This document shows positions 49,415-60,013 of a stretch of 64,000 nt of DNA, piece by piece. The DNA is from Desulfohalobiaceae bacterium S24 (lineage in GTDB: Bacteria > Desulfobacterota > Desulfovibrionia > Desulfovibrionales > Desulfothermaceae). Numbering within the stretch: position 1 is the first letter of the stretch; each line of letters opens with the position of its first letter. Below the pieces are notes generated by a model, which did no database searches, had not been told where the DNA came from, and worked only from the letters and a program-made list of their open reading frames with translations. The stretch spans positions 1 through 64,000 of the forward strand of contig JAABTT010000008.1 in assembly GCA_011389765.1 (NCBI GenBank). The letters run 5' to 3'. Both the position numbers and the translations under genes were made by a program.

Positions 49415-49942
49415 ATGGAAATATCCGGCTTTATGACCGTGGGGAAGGTTGTAAAGCCTCACGGATTAAAAGGGGAGCTTTGTGTTATGCATTACACAGA
49501 CTCCCCTTTCCTTTTTCAGGAACTCAAGCGGATCTACCTCCGTCTTCCCGGAGGAAGGCCAAAGCGCTTTACTGTGGAGAGCGTCCGCCTCCATCAGGAG
49601 AAGCCTTTGATTTTTTTTCAAGAGATCGGCGGGCGGGATCAGGCCGAAGGCTTTCGCGGGGCAGAGCTCATGATCCGGCGCAAGGATCTTCCGGAAGAAG
49701 ACCAAAGTGCGATCCTGGTCGACGATCTCAGGGGACTGAATGTTATTCGCAGTGACGGCCTATATTTAGGGGCCATCCAGGAAGTGCAGGACCATGCCGG
49801 ACAGGAAATTTGGGTGATAGCCCATCCCGGAGGCCGGGAAATCCTCTTTCCCGCAGTCGATCAATACATCCTGGATCTCGACCTTGAAAGCAGGCAAGCC
49901 CGGATTGATCCGCCTCCCGGACTCCTTGAACTCTATATTTGA
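49415..49942 (+). CDS. rimM: Ribosome maturation factor
   Basis: GKVVKPHGLKGELCVMHYTDSP; PRC-like C-term EIWVIAHPGGREILFPAVDQYILDLDLES. Confidence 0.97.
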   Translation: MEISGFMTVGKVVKPHGLKGELCVMHYTDSPFLFQELKRIYLRLPGGRPKRFTVESVRLHQEKPLIFFQEIGGRDQAEGFRGAELMIRRKDLPEEDQSAILVDDLRGLNVIRSDGLYLGAIQEVQDHAGQEIWVIAHPGGREILFPAVDQYILDLDLESRQARIDPPPGLLELYI

Positions 49943-50035
49943 AATTGGAAATTTGAAATTCGAAATTTGATGAGGCTTTATACAACACTTTGCATTTCTG
50001 CATTCTTTTCTTGCCAATTTCAAATTTCCAATTTC
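49941..50035. repeat. Perfect 20-bp inverted repeat between rimM and trmD
   Basis: gaaattggaaatttgaaatt (49941-49960) and aatttcaaatttccaatttc (50016-50035). Confidence 0.9.
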
Positions 50036-50123
50036 TTTAACAAGGACTTCAAGTGTATCGGAGCAACACATTTCCTTGTTTTCTATGACAGAGTTTAACC
50101 GAAAGACCCGATATCGCAAAACC

Positions 50124-51401
50124 ATGAAGTTCAACCTGCTCACGCTCTTTCCTGAATTTTTTCCCGGTCCCCTTTCCTGCGGTTTGATGGGCAAGGCCAT
50201 TGCCCGGGGCCTGGTCGAGTATTCTCTGGTCAACCCCAGAGACTTTGCCCCGGACAGACACCGCAGTGTGGACGACCGGCCTTTCGGCGGGGGCCCCGGC
50301 ATGGTCATGAGTCTTGACCCTTTGCTCCGGGCCCTTGCAAGCCTTGATCATCCGGGCCGGATTCTTGTCCTGTCCCCGGACGGGCGAGTGTTCGATCAAA
50401 CCCTGGCGCTCGAATTTGCCCAAGAAAGCGATTTGACTCTGGTCTGCGGACGATATGAAGGCATCGATGCCCGTTTTCAGGAATTTGTCTCCTGCGAGGC
50501 CGTCTCCATGGGCAATTATGTCCTCAACGGCGGAGAGAGCGGCGCCTTGTGCCTCATGGAAGCGGTTTCCAGGCTGCAGCCCTCCTTCATGGGCTCCGAG
50601 GATTCGGCCCAAGATGAAAGCTTCAGTTCCGGCTTGCTCGAATATCCACACTACACGCGGCCGGCTGAATATGAAGGGGCCAGAGTCCCGGAGGTCCTTT
50701 TATCCGGAAACCATCAGGAAATCGCCGCCTGGCGAAAAGAACAGGCCCTTCGCAAGACCCTGCTGCAGCGTCCGGACCTTCTGGAAGAGAGCTGTATAGC
50801 GCCTGACGATCTGCTTTTTTTACGGCAGCTATCGCGATTCAAGCCAGGCAAAAATCTGTATCTGGGGCTGGTGCATTTTCCGGTCCTGAATAAAAAAAAT
50901 GAAATCACGGCTGTTTCTTTGACAAATTTTGATATTCACGATATAGCACGCGTTTGTTGTTCCTACGGTCTGGGTGGTTTTTTTGTGATCACCCCCCTTG
51001 AGGATCAGCAGGAACTGGCCCGAAGCCTCATCCGCTACTGGAAAAAGGGACAGGGAGGCCGGAACAATCCGGATCGGGTTCAGGCCCTGGATTGTGTGGA
51101 TGTCGTTGCCGACTTGGAGGAGGCGGTCCAGGCGATACGCAAGAATTGCGGGGTCCTTCCCAGGCAGATCGCCAGCAGCGCCAAAACCCGGGGACGGACC
51201 AGTTATCAAGAAGTACGACATGCCTTGCAGGATGAAGCTGTGCTGCTTCTTCTGGGAACCGGGCATGGTCTGGCGGATCAGATTTTAGACGGCGCGGACG
51301 GTTTGCTGCCGCCGCTGCGGGCCATGAGTTCCTACAACCATCTTTCAGTCAGAACGGCAGCAGCAGTGATCGTGGATCGGATTATTGGAGAATCGTCATG
51401 A
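50124..51401 (+). CDS. trmD: tRNA (guanosine(37)-N1)-methyltransferase with additional C-terminal RNA methyltransferase-like domain
   Basis: [41 protein letters not shown]; extra ~190 aa [47 protein letters not shown]...[16 protein letters not shown]. Confidence 0.96.
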   Translation: MKFNLLTLFPEFFPGPLSCGLMGKAIARGLVEYSLVNPRDFAPDRHRSVDDRPFGGGPGMVMSLDPLLRALASLDHPGRILVLSPDGRVFDQTLALEFAQESDLTLVCGRYEGIDARFQEFVSCEAVSMGNYVLNGGESGALCLMEAVSRLQPSFMGSEDSAQDESFSSGLLEYPHYTRPAEYEGARVPEVLLSGNHQEIAAWRKEQALRKTLLQRPDLLEESCIAPDDLLFLRQLSRFKPGKNLYLGLVHFPVLNKKNEITAVSLTNFDIHDIARVCCSYGLGGFFVITPLEDQQELARSLIRYWKKGQGGRNNPDRVQALDCVDVVADLEEAVQAIRKNCGVLPRQIASSAKTRGRTSYQEVRHALQDEAVLLLLGTGHGLADQILDGADGLLPPLRAMSSYNHLSVRTAAAVIVDRIIGESS

Positions 51402-51415
51402 TAAGGAGTACAAAA

Positions 51416-51766
51416 ATGGATGCCATCACAAAGATAGACCAGGAGCATTTGCGGATCGATCTTCCCCAATTCAAGGCCGGGGATACCGTCAATGTTCATA
51501 TCAGAATCATTGAGGGAGAAAAAGAACGGATTCAGATCTTTAAAGGATCGGTGATCCGACTCAAAAGGGGAAGAACCAATTCCACCTTTACCGTTCGAAA
51601 GATTTCCGGCGGCGTCGGGGTTGAACGTATTTTCCCCATAAATTCTCCGGCCATCGAGAAAATTGAAGTCGTCTCCCGCGGAAAAGTCAGGCAGGGCAGG
51701 ATTTATTACCTGCGCAATCTGCGGGGCAAGGCTGCTAGGATTAAGCCGAGGGATATCAGACGCTAA
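51416..51766 (+). CDS. rplS: 50S ribosomal protein bL19
   Basis: [60 protein letters not shown]. Confidence 0.99.
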   Translation: MDAITKIDQEHLRIDLPQFKAGDTVNVHIRIIEGEKERIQIFKGSVIRLKRGRTNSTFTVRKISGGVGVERIFPINSPAIEKIEVVSRGKVRQGRIYYLRNLRGKAARIKPRDIRR

Positions 51767-51845
51767 GCGTGACGACCCGCCCCATGGTTCTTAAAAACAG
51801 CAGTGCGGGAATCATGGGGCCGGGGGTCTTCGCCTGGATTTTTCA

Positions 51846-52448
51846 TTGAAACAATTTCCTTCACCTCTGGCCGGCATTGACGAGGCAGGTCGCGGGTGCC
51901 TCGCCGGTCCTGTTGTGGCTGCAGCGGTGATTCTCCCGGATGGATTCTCGCTTCCCGGCCTGACCGATTCAAAAAAACTTTCCCCCTCGCATCGCCGGCA
52001 GCTGTTTGCAGCAATCAGGTCCAGGTCCCTGTCCTGGGCGGTTGGTCTTGCCTGGCCCCCTGAAATTGACCGGATCAACATCCTTCAAGCGACTTTGGCG
52101 GCCATGCAGAGGGCTGTGAAACACTTGAAGCTCCCCCCGGCCTTTGTTCTGATCGATGGGAATGCCGCCCCTGATTTTCTGATCCCGCATACCTGCATTC
52201 CCAAGGCCGATGCCCTTTTTCCGGCTGTTTCAGCCGCTTCGATCGTGGCTAAAACCTATAGAGACCGCTTGATGTCGAGCTTGGACAGACAATACCCGGA
52301 CTACGGATTAAAAATCCATAAAGGTTACGCAACCAGCAAACATGTCCAGCAACTGCGCAAGCATGGACCCAGCCCCTTGCACAGAAAAAGCTTTCGGCCG
52401 GTTCGGGATTTTTTTATGGAGAAACAGGGATGCTTACCCGGCATATAA
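51846..52448 (+). CDS. rnhB: Ribonuclease HII
   Basis: LAGIDEAGRGCLAGPVVAAAVIL; GLTDSKKLSPSHR; AASIVAKTYRDRLM. Confidence 0.98.
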   Translation: MKQFPSPLAGIDEAGRGCLAGPVVAAAVILPDGFSLPGLTDSKKLSPSHRRQLFAAIRSRSLSWAVGLAWPPEIDRINILQATLAAMQRAVKHLKLPPAFVLIDGNAAPDFLIPHTCIPKADALFPAVSAASIVAKTYRDRLMSSLDRQYPDYGLKIHKGYATSKHVQQLRKHGPSPLHRKSFRPVRDFFMEKQGCLPGI

Positions 52449-52834
52449 GCTTGGGCAAGGCCGGTGAGGAGTTGGCCGGGGTCTATTTGCAAACACAAGG
52501 TTTTCAGATAGTATCAAGGAACTGGAGATGCAGAGGAGGCGAGCTTGATATTATCTGCTCCTCCCGGGAGCGCATTGTTTTTGTGGAGGTAAAGACGCGC
52601 ACTGATCAAGATCGAGGACTCCCGGGCGAAGCTCTGGACGAAAAAAAGCAGAAACGCCTTTTAAAAGCCGCAGGGATCTATCTGAGTCGCCAAAAGCTCT
52701 GGGACCGTCCCAGCCGCTTTGATCTGATTGCTGTTTCCTTTGAGGCTACGGGCTGTCATCTGGAACATATACCCGATGTTATCCAATTCTCCCAAACTAT
52801 GGCTGGTTGCCACGCCCATTGGCAACCCTGGTGA
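52430..52834 (+). CDS. yraN: UPF0102/YraN nuclease-fold protein
   Basis: LGKAGEELAGVYLQTQGFQIVSRNWRCRGGELDIICSSRERIVFVEVKTR. Confidence 0.97.
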   Translation: MLTRHISLGKAGEELAGVYLQTQGFQIVSRNWRCRGGELDIICSSRERIVFVEVKTRTDQDRGLPGEALDEKKQKRLLKAAGIYLSRQKLWDRPSRFDLIAVSFEATGCHLEHIPDVIQFSQTMAGCHAHWQPW

Positions 52835-53621
52835 TTTGAGCTTCCGGGCCCAGGAAGTGCTTTCGGCGGTGGATGTGATTTGCGCTGAAGACACTCGACA
52901 AGCGGGTCTTTTCTGCCGGCGCCACAGTATTCAAGGGGCCAGATTCTGCAGTTTTTTTGAGCATAATGAACAGGAGCGCATTCAAAGCGTACTCGGTTTT
53001 CTGGAAAAGGGACTGGAGGTGGCCCTGATTTCAAATGCCGGCAGTCCGCTGATTGCCGACCCGGGATACCGGCTTGTTCGGACCTGCCGCGAAAAGGGCT
53101 TCCCTGTCTCGCCAATCCCCGGCCCGAGCGCCCCTATAGCCGCTTTGACCGCGAGTGGTCTGCCGCCGTATCCATTCACCTTTTTGGGATTTTTACCCAG
53201 AAAAGCCGGAGATCAGCAGCGCACCCTGGCCCCGTTCGCATCGCTCAAAAGCACTCTGGTTTTTTTTGAGCGAAAGTCCAGGCTGCAGAGCACCCTGAAC
53301 AATGTCCTGCAGGCCCTGGGGGATCGAGAGGCCTGTCTGTGCCGGGAGATGACCAAGTCATTTGAAGAATTCATCCCCTTCCGACTGGCTGAGGCCCAAA
53401 ACCTGGAGTATGAACCCCTGGGCGAATTTACAGTGATCGTGGGGCCGCCTGAAATCTTTGCACCAAGTTCTGTCGAGGAAGTGGAGCGCTTGATCCGAAA
53501 ACACAAGCAGGCCGGAGCGCGGCCCAAAGACACGGTTCAGGAAGTCCTCCGGGAGACCAGAGGCTGGGATCGAAAAAGCGTCTATCGAGTCTATACAAAA
53601 ATCCAGAGGGACGCATGCTGA
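52776..53621 (+). CDS. rsmI: 16S rRNA (cytidine(1402)-2'-O)-methyltransferase
   Basis: LWLVATPIGNPGDLSFRAQEVLSAVDVICAEDTRQAGLFCRRH; LISNAGSPLIADPGYRLV. Confidence 0.98.
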   Translation: MLSNSPKLWLVATPIGNPGDLSFRAQEVLSAVDVICAEDTRQAGLFCRRHSIQGARFCSFFEHNEQERIQSVLGFLEKGLEVALISNAGSPLIADPGYRLVRTCREKGFPVSPIPGPSAPIAALTASGLPPYPFTFLGFLPRKAGDQQRTLAPFASLKSTLVFFERKSRLQSTLNNVLQALGDREACLCREMTKSFEEFIPFRLAEAQNLEYEPLGEFTVIVGPPEIFAPSSVEEVERLIRKHKQAGARPKDTVQEVLRETRGWDRKSVYRVYTKIQRDAC

Positions 53622-54346
53622 AGCTGCAGACCCTGTTGCGCTGTTTTTTTCGAAGCTATTGCATCGGAGCCAATTTCAACACCAAAGGCCTGCAGAATAT
53701 CGGACTGTCTTTCGCCATGGATCCCGGATTGCAGAAAATCTATACAAATCCGGAGGAACTGCGGCAGGCCAGAATACGATACTTGGGCCTCTTTAACTGT
53801 CATCCCTACTGGACGCCTCTGCTGGTGGGCTATTTTCTGTTTCTTGAGGTGAAAATCGCCCGTAAAGTGATCTCGGAAGACACTTTTAAAAATGTCAAAA
53901 CAACGGCAACCTATACGCTTTCAGCTATTGGCGATTCTTTTTTCAGCGGTTCTTTTCTGGTCTTCTGGTCTTTGATACTGATTCTGCTGCTCAAGCTTGA
54001 GATGCGGGCCTGGGCCCTGATGTGGTTTGCTGTCTGGTTTTGCTGTCTTCAGCTTTTTAAATTGTATATTTTTTGGCAGGGATGGACCCGGGGCCTCACC
54101 TTTTTCCAGGGCCTCAAGCGCATGAACCTCATCAACTGGGGACAACGGCTGAAATATTTCAATGCCGGCCTGTTGCCGGCCATCTGGCTGCTGGTGTTTC
54201 CGAATCTGCAGCACCCCGTCCTGGTGGGTTCGGCCTGTGTTCTGACCGGGATCTGCGTCTGGGTACTCTGGAAAAGATGGCTCAGCCGCGAGTTTTTGCT
54301 GACCGGCTACTGTATTGTCCTCTACGCCTGGTTTATCTTGCTATGA
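53615..54346 (+). CDS. PTS mannose/fructose/sorbose family IID component
   Basis: RCFFRSYCIGANFNTKGLQNIGLSFAMDPGLQKIY; GYFLFLE; TYTLSAIGDSFFSGSF. Confidence 0.92.
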   Translation: MLKLQTLLRCFFRSYCIGANFNTKGLQNIGLSFAMDPGLQKIYTNPEELRQARIRYLGLFNCHPYWTPLLVGYFLFLEVKIARKVISEDTFKNVKTTATYTLSAIGDSFFSGSFLVFWSLILILLLKLEMRAWALMWFAVWFCCLQLFKLYIFWQGWTRGLTFFQGLKRMNLINWGQRLKYFNAGLLPAIWLLVFPNLQHPVLVGSACVLTGICVWVLWKRWLSREFLLTGYCIVLYAWFILL

Positions 54347-54618
54347 GTCACGCTATTGCAAAGAAGGTGTACATCCGGAATGAACTGGGGCTGCATGCCC
54401 GTCCGGCAGCGCTTCTGGCCCAGGAAGCCGCCAAATTCGAGGCGCATATCACCCTGGCCGTCGAGGAAATGGTGGTGGACGCCAAATCAGTTTTAGATCT
54501 GCTCAGCCTGGCGGCGGGTCAGGGAAAAACCATTTTGCTGCAGGCCGAAGGCCGAGATGCCGAGCAGGCTGTGCTCCACTTGGAAAATTTATTCAAAGAC
54601 GGATTCGGAGAAAATTGA
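54343..54618 (+). CDS. ptsH: HPr phosphocarrier protein
   Basis: KKVYIRNELGLHARPAALLAQEAAKFEAHITLAVEEMVVDAKSVLDLLSLAAGQG (His site and conserved Ser region); ATG at 54343 overlaps the IID stop. Confidence 0.96.
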   Translation: MSHAIAKKVYIRNELGLHARPAALLAQEAAKFEAHITLAVEEMVVDAKSVLDLLSLAAGQGKTILLQAEGRDAEQAVLHLENLFKDGFGEN

Positions 54619-56399
54619 GCATGACAGGAAATACACTCACCGGCATACCGGTTTCGGCCGGCATTTCCATAGGTCAGGCCTATCTGCTTGGGGAAGACCA
54701 TTATTGTTTGATCCCCATGCAGAACATATCCAAAGATCTGGTGGAGCAAGAGGCCGAACGCTTAAAGCAGGCCTTTGAAAAGGCCTTGGAAGAACTGAAA
54801 AGGATCCGGGAAACTATTCCGGTCGAGCAATCAGAGCATGTGGCGATTCTGGATGTGCATATCATGATCCTCAACGACCCCAAGCTGCTCTCCACAACGC
54901 AGCGCTATATTCATGAGATGCACCTCAATGCGGAATGGGCTCTGGAAAAGGGAGTGACTGAAATCGAAAAGCGCTTCGAAGTCATAGACGATGATTATTT
55001 CCGGGAAAGAGCCCAGGAATTGCGCCTTTTGACGCGGCGGGTCAAAAATCAGCTTATAGGAAGTCCGGAATCCATCAAGCCCATCACCTCCAGGGTCATT
55101 CTGCTGGCCAACAACTTGACCCCGGCGGATACGGCTGAACTGGACGCCAGTAAGATCATGGCCTTTGCCACGGTGCAGGGCGCCAAGACTTCCCATGTGG
55201 CGATTCTGGCACGGACCTTGGAAATTCCGGCCGTGGCCGGGGTGGAAGGACTGCTCACTGCGGTCCAGGACGGTGATATCATCATTATTGACGGACTCAA
55301 AGGCCATGTGGTGGTCAGTCCTGATGACGATGAACTGACGCAATATTCCGATCTCAAATATCATTTCGAGCACTACCGCAAGGAGGTCATGCGGCACCGG
55401 GATCTGCCGGCAGTGACCACAGACGGTCATAAAATTGAACTCTTTGCCAATATTGAACTTTTTGAAGAGGTCTCAGCTGTTTTTGATTACGCCGGGGACG
55501 GGGTCGGCCTGTATCGAACTGAATACAGTTATCTCAACCGGTCTGATCTGCCCTCAGAAGAGGAGCTTTTTGAAGAATACAGGGATTTGGCTTCTATTCT
55601 GGCTCCCAGGAGCTTGATTATCAGGACCCTGGATGCCGGAGGGGACAAAATCGGTCAGGGATTTGAACACCTTGAAGAGGAAAATCCGGCTCTCGGTTTA
55701 CGAGCGGTGCGCTTCTGCCTCCGGTATAAGGACATTTTCAAAACTCAGCTCCGGGCCATTTTACGAGCCGCTCAACTTGAAAATGTCTCTCTGATGTTTC
55801 CCATGATTTCCGGAACCAGCGAACTCCGGGAAATCAAAAAAATCCTGGAGGAAACCAAAACCGAACTTCGGGAGCAATCCATTCCCTTCGGGGAGAACAT
55901 GGCCGTGGGCATTATGATGGAGTTGCCTTCCGCGGTTATGATCGCTGATATTCTGGCCAAGGAAGTCGATTTCTTCGCTATCGGAACCAACGATCTGATC
56001 CAGTATTCCTTGGGGATCGATCGTACCAATAAATATGTGGCCCATTTGTATCAGCCCCTGCATCCGGCTCTCATCCGCAGTTTGAAATTCATTGTGGATG
56101 CCGGACATGCAAATGGGATTACAGTCAGCATGTGCGGTGAAATGGCCTCCGACCCTTACTGCCTGCCGGTGCTTGTCGGCATGCAGGTGGACAGCCTGAG
56201 TCTCAATCCGCAGTCCATTCCGGCCATCAAGAAGATCTTGCGGAATCTGTCCCTGCATGAATGCTCCAACTTAATGGAGCGCATTTTGGAAAGCGACTCC
56301 GTATCCAAAAACAACCAGTTGATTCGAGACAATATTTTCAAAAAATTTCCGGATGAATTGATGTTTTACTCCTCCATGCTCGAACGCGAAGAGGAATAA
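54615..56399 (+). CDS. ptsI: PTS enzyme I (phosphoenolpyruvate-protein phosphotransferase)
   Basis: GIPVSAGISIGQAYLL; AFATVQGAKTSHVAILARTLEIPAV; GVGLYRTEYSYLNR; FAIGTNDLIQYSLGIDRTNKYVAHLY; CGEMASDP. Confidence 0.98.
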   Translation: MSMTGNTLTGIPVSAGISIGQAYLLGEDHYCLIPMQNISKDLVEQEAERLKQAFEKALEELKRIRETIPVEQSEHVAILDVHIMILNDPKLLSTTQRYIHEMHLNAEWALEKGVTEIEKRFEVIDDDYFRERAQELRLLTRRVKNQLIGSPESIKPITSRVILLANNLTPADTAELDASKIMAFATVQGAKTSHVAILARTLEIPAVAGVEGLLTAVQDGDIIIIDGLKGHVVVSPDDDELTQYSDLKYHFEHYRKEVMRHRDLPAVTTDGHKIELFANIELFEEVSAVFDYAGDGVGLYRTEYSYLNRSDLPSEEELFEEYRDLASILAPRSLIIRTLDAGGDKIGQGFEHLEEENPALGLRAVRFCLRYKDIFKTQLRAILRAAQLENVSLMFPMISGTSELREIKKILEETKTELREQSIPFGENMAVGIMMELPSAVMIADILAKEVDFFAIGTNDLIQYSLGIDRTNKYVAHLYQPLHPALIRSLKFIVDAGHANGITVSMCGEMASDPYCLPVLVGMQVDSLSLNPQSIPAIKKILRNLSLHECSNLMERILESDSVSKNNQLIRDNIFKKFPDELMFYSSMLEREEE

Positions 56400-56470
56400 T
56401 TTCTCTTCGGCATGGAGGACTGAGAGTTTTTGAAACTCGCAATCTGCAACCCGAACCCCGAGAACGGAAA

Positions 56471-56938
56471 ATGGCACAGGAAAAAAGCGGCATAAAAATC
56501 CTTGCCCGGAATAAATACATCAGGCGGCTTTTCGAAGTCATGGAGACTTTGGAAGCGGGTCTTGTTCTGACCGGTTCGGAGATCAAGTCCATCCGGGCCG
56601 GGAAAGTGAGCTTCAAGGACAGTCATGTTGTTTTTTCCGGGAATGAAGCCTTTATCCGGGGCTTGCATGTCGGGGCCTATGAAAATGCCGGATATGCCGG
56701 CCATGAACCGGAACGAGAACGAAAATTGCTCCTGCACAAAAGGGAGATTGATGTCCTGCGGGGCAAGGTGGAACAAAAAGGCCTGGCCGTGGTGCCCCTG
56801 AGCATGTATTTGAAAAATTCGAAAGCCAAGCTGGAAATCGCACTGGCCAAAGGGAAAAAAGTGCATGATCAACGGGAAGAACTCAAGCGGCGGGCCGTGC
56901 AGCGGGATCTGGCCCGGGAAATGAGCCGTTATAAATAA
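56471..56938 (+). CDS. smpB: SsrA-binding protein
   Basis: KILARNKYIRRLFEVMETLEAGLVLTGSEIKSIRAGKVSFKDSHV; ALAKGKKVHDQREELKRR. Confidence 0.99.
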   Translation: MAQEKSGIKILARNKYIRRLFEVMETLEAGLVLTGSEIKSIRAGKVSFKDSHVVFSGNEAFIRGLHVGAYENAGYAGHEPERERKLLLHKREIDVLRGKVEQKGLAVVPLSMYLKNSKAKLEIALAKGKKVHDQREELKRRAVQRDLAREMSRYK

Positions 56939-57004
56939 TTACAGACTTCGTACCCCAGTTGTGATATTTACACTTAATCGTTTAAAATAACAAAATATAG
57001 TTTA

Positions 57005-57034
57005 CTTGACTTCAAAATCGGACATAATATCGAA
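57005..57034 (+). repeat. Left arm of an inverted repeat pair bracketing secA
   Basis: cttgacttcaaaatcggacataatatcgaa; reverse complement of 59984-60013 with one mismatch. Confidence 0.92.
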
Positions 57035-57124
57035 TTTCGTGCTTCGAATTTTTTATAAGCAGATATTTGTCCAAAAAAACTCAAATTTTAGCTCTTGGTG
57101 AAAGGCTCTGGAGACAGGTGAAGT

Positions 57125-59638
57125 ATGTTTGATTTTGTAGCAAAAAAAATATTAGGGACCAAAAATGATCGATATATTAAGACTTTAAATCCATGGGTCG
57201 ACTCGATCAACGCCCTTGAGCCTGAAATGGAAAATCTGGCTGATGCCGATTTCCCTCAAAAAATTGCAGCAATGCGCCAGGAAGTGGAGCAGGGAAAGCC
57301 TCTTGATGAGCTCCTGGTTCCGGTCTTCGCCCTTGTCCGGGAGGCCTCGAAACGAAGTCTCGGCATGCGGCCCTTTGATGTGCAGCTCATGGGCGGGGTG
57401 AGCCTGCATCAGGGCAAGGTGACGGAGATGAAAACCGGTGAAGGCAAGACCCTGGTGGCCACCATGCCCGTGGTGCTCAATGCCTTGACCGGCAAAGGCG
57501 TTCATCTGGTGACGGTCAATGATTACCTGGCCAGGCGCGATGCGGAGTGGATGGGGACTGTCTACCGTTTTCTGGGCTTGAACGTGGGCAATATCGAGCA
57601 CGGCCAGAGCGATGCCCTTAGAAAAGAGGCCTATCAGGCGGATATTACCTATGGAACCAACAACGAGTTCGGGTTTGATTACCTGCGGGACCATATGAAA
57701 TTTTATCCGGAACAGCTCGTGCAGCGGGGTATGCATTTCGCCATTGTGGACGAAGTGGACTCGGTGCTCATCGATGAAGCCCGGACTCCGCTCATCATTT
57801 CCGGCCCGGCCGAAGACTCGACTTCGCTGTACAAAAAAATCAATACCTTCATCCCCAGATTGAAAAAAGAGCAGGATTTCACCGTAGATGAAAAGGCCAA
57901 GACCGTCATGCTCACCGATGAAGGCGTGATCCACTGCGAGGAAATTCTGGGTATTGACAACCTTTTTGATCCGAAAAATATCAATTTTCAACATCACATT
58001 CTCCAGGCCCTCAAGGCCCATCACCTCTTCAAGCGGGATGCAGATTATCTGGTCAAGGACGGCCAGGTCATGATCGTGGATGAATTCACCGGACGGGTCA
58101 TGCCGGGCAGGCGGTACAGCGACGGCCTGCATCAGGCTTTGGAGGCCAAGGAACGGGTGAAAATCGAAGCGGAAAATCAGACCCTGGCCTCTATCACTTT
58201 TCAGAATTTTTTCCGGATGTATGAAAAACTGGCTGGAATGACCGGAACAGCCGACACCGAAGCCGTTGAATTCAAGGAGATCTACAATCTTGAAGTCGTG
58301 GTCATACCCACGCACAAGGATATGATCCGCAGAGATTATCCCGACATGGTCTACATGAACCAGAAGGACAAATATCAGGCCATTATTCAGGACATCGTGG
58401 ACTTGCATCAAAAGGGGCAGCCGGTTTTGGTGGGCACAACCTCCATCGACAAATCCGAATTCATTTCCCGCAGCCTGAAAAAGAGGCAGACCCCGCACGA
58501 GGTCCTGAACGCCAAGCATCATGAAAAAGAAGCGGAAATCGTGGCCATGGCCGGGGCCAAGGGGCGGGTGACCATTGCCACCAACATGGCCGGACGGGGA
58601 ACCGACATTGTCCTTGGCGAGGGCGTACGTGAACTGGGAGGCCTGCATATTCTCGGAACCGAGCGGCATGAAAGCCGGCGTATCGACAATCAGTTGCGGG
58701 GCCGTTCGGGACGACAGGGCGACCCGGGAAGCTCCAGGTTCTATTTGGCGCTTGATGACGACCTGCTGCGTCTTTTTGGTTCGGACCGCATTTCCTCACT
58801 CATGGAAAAGGTCGGGGTTGAAGAGGGCCAGGCCATTGAGAATGCCCTAATTTCCAGAGCGATTGAAAACGCCCAGAATCGGGTGGAAGAGCATAATTTC
58901 GACATCAGGAAGCAGCTTCTGGAATTCGATGATGTCATGAATCAACAGCGGAAAGTGATTTATGAACGGCGCCGGGAAATCATGCAGGAACAGAACCTGG
59001 AAGAAACCATTCAGGGCTATATCGGAGATATCCTAAATGAAATCTATGCCCCGCTTCAGGTCAAGGGCAAGGAGGCACCCGAACCTGAAACCCAGGAGCT
59101 GGTTCGCAGCAAGGTCCGGGAAATCTTTGCCCTCAACCGGGTTCTGGATCTCCAGGCAAGGCTGCCCGACAGGGAAGCAGCCGAACAGGGCATCCGCAAA
59201 ATCCTCGGAGAACTCAAAAGCAGCGCCGGGGAGCATTATCAGGAGATCCTGCGCTATTTTCTTCTTGAAAACCTGGATCGTTTCTGGAAGGAACACCTCC
59301 TGAACATGGATCACCTCAAGGAAGGGATCGGCTTGCGCGGCTATGGGCAGAAAGACCCCAAACATGAATATAAAAAAGAGGGCTTTAATCTGTTTCAGGA
59401 AATGCTCGACCTGATCAAGGAGAATACCTTGAAAGCGCTTTGCCGGGTGCGGCTTCAGGAAGTGGCCCAGGAGGAGCTCCAGCACAGGGAGGCAGCCCAG
59501 GATCTGCAGTTTAAAGGCGCCCCGGAAGAGGGGACGGCCGCAACGGAGCCGTATAAAAGAAATCAGCCCAAGGTCGGACGAAACGATCCCTGCCCCTGCG
59601 GGAGCGGGAAAAAGTATAAGAAATGCTGCGGAGCGTAG
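57125..59638 (+). CDS. secA: Preprotein translocase ATPase SecA
   Basis: [53 protein letters not shown]-terminal zinc site [19 protein letters not shown]. Confidence 0.99.
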   Translation: MFDFVAKKILGTKNDRYIKTLNPWVDSINALEPEMENLADADFPQKIAAMRQEVEQGKPLDELLVPVFALVREASKRSLGMRPFDVQLMGGVSLHQGKVTEMKTGEGKTLVATMPVVLNALTGKGVHLVTVNDYLARRDAEWMGTVYRFLGLNVGNIEHGQSDALRKEAYQADITYGTNNEFGFDYLRDHMKFYPEQLVQRGMHFAIVDEVDSVLIDEARTPLIISGPAEDSTSLYKKINTFIPRLKKEQDFTVDEKAKTVMLTDEGVIHCEEILGIDNLFDPKNINFQHHILQALKAHHLFKRDADYLVKDGQVMIVDEFTGRVMPGRRYSDGLHQALEAKERVKIEAENQTLASITFQNFFRMYEKLAGMTGTADTEAVEFKEIYNLEVVVIPTHKDMIRRDYPDMVYMNQKDKYQAIIQDIVDLHQKGQPVLVGTTSIDKSEFISRSLKKRQTPHEVLNAKHHEKEAEIVAMAGAKGRVTIATNMAGRGTDIVLGEGVRELGGLHILGTERHESRRIDNQLRGRSGRQGDPGSSRFYLALDDDLLRLFGSDRISSLMEKVGVEEGQAIENALISRAIENAQNRVEEHNFDIRKQLLEFDDVMNQQRKVIYERRREIMQEQNLEETIQGYIGDILNEIYAPLQVKGKEAPEPETQELVRSKVREIFALNRVLDLQARLPDREAAEQGIRKILGELKSSAGEHYQEILRYFLLENLDRFWKEHLLNMDHLKEGIGLRGYGQKDPKHEYKKEGFNLFQEMLDLIKENTLKALCRVRLQEVAQEELQHREAAQDLQFKGAPEEGTAATEPYKRNQPKVGRNDPCPCGSGKKYKKCCGA

Positions 59639-59809
59639 TGTCTTATCGGCTCATCTCTGTCAGGGAAAACAAGAAAAAGGGTTGCTCTGAAGCAGTTGAA
59701 GTCCTTGTTGGATATGGTTCACGGTTCCAGGTTCACGGTTCACGGTTTGAAGAGAAAAATATTCGGAAGATACATTCTGGGTCGTTTGAAAATCTGCTTA
59801 TGGTAAATT

Positions 59810-59980
59810 CGAAGCACGAAACTCGAAATTCGAAACAAGCACGAAATTCAAATTTTCAAATGACAAAAACAAAGATTGATAAAATTACATAAGAAAAGCA
59901 ATCTGTTATCATTCTGCTTTTCTTATGTTTTGAATTTTGGAATTTTGGTATTTGAAATTTGTTTCGAGTTTCGTGCTTCG
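59810..59980. repeat. Nested inverted repeats downstream of secA
   Basis: cgaagcacgaaactcgaaa (59810-59828) / tttcgagtttcgtgcttcg (59962-59980), enclosing acataagaaaagca/tgcttttcttatgt (59887-59900/59915-59928). Confidence 0.9.
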
Positions 59981-59983
59981 TAT

Positions 59984-60013
59984 TTCGATATTATGTCCAA
60001 TTTTGAAGTCAAG
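59984..60013 (-). repeat. Right arm of the inverted repeat pair bracketing secA
   Basis: ttcgatattatgtccaattttgaagtcaag; inverted copy of 57005-57034. Confidence 0.92.

Noticed and set aside
56939-57124. tmRNA (ssrA) or tRNA near smpB
   Set aside because: No tRNA-like acceptor/T-loop or tag-peptide frame could be recognised by eye; a covariance search would be needed.
57185-58669. 494-aa minus-strand ORF
   Set aside because: Antisense to secA, no family resemblance.
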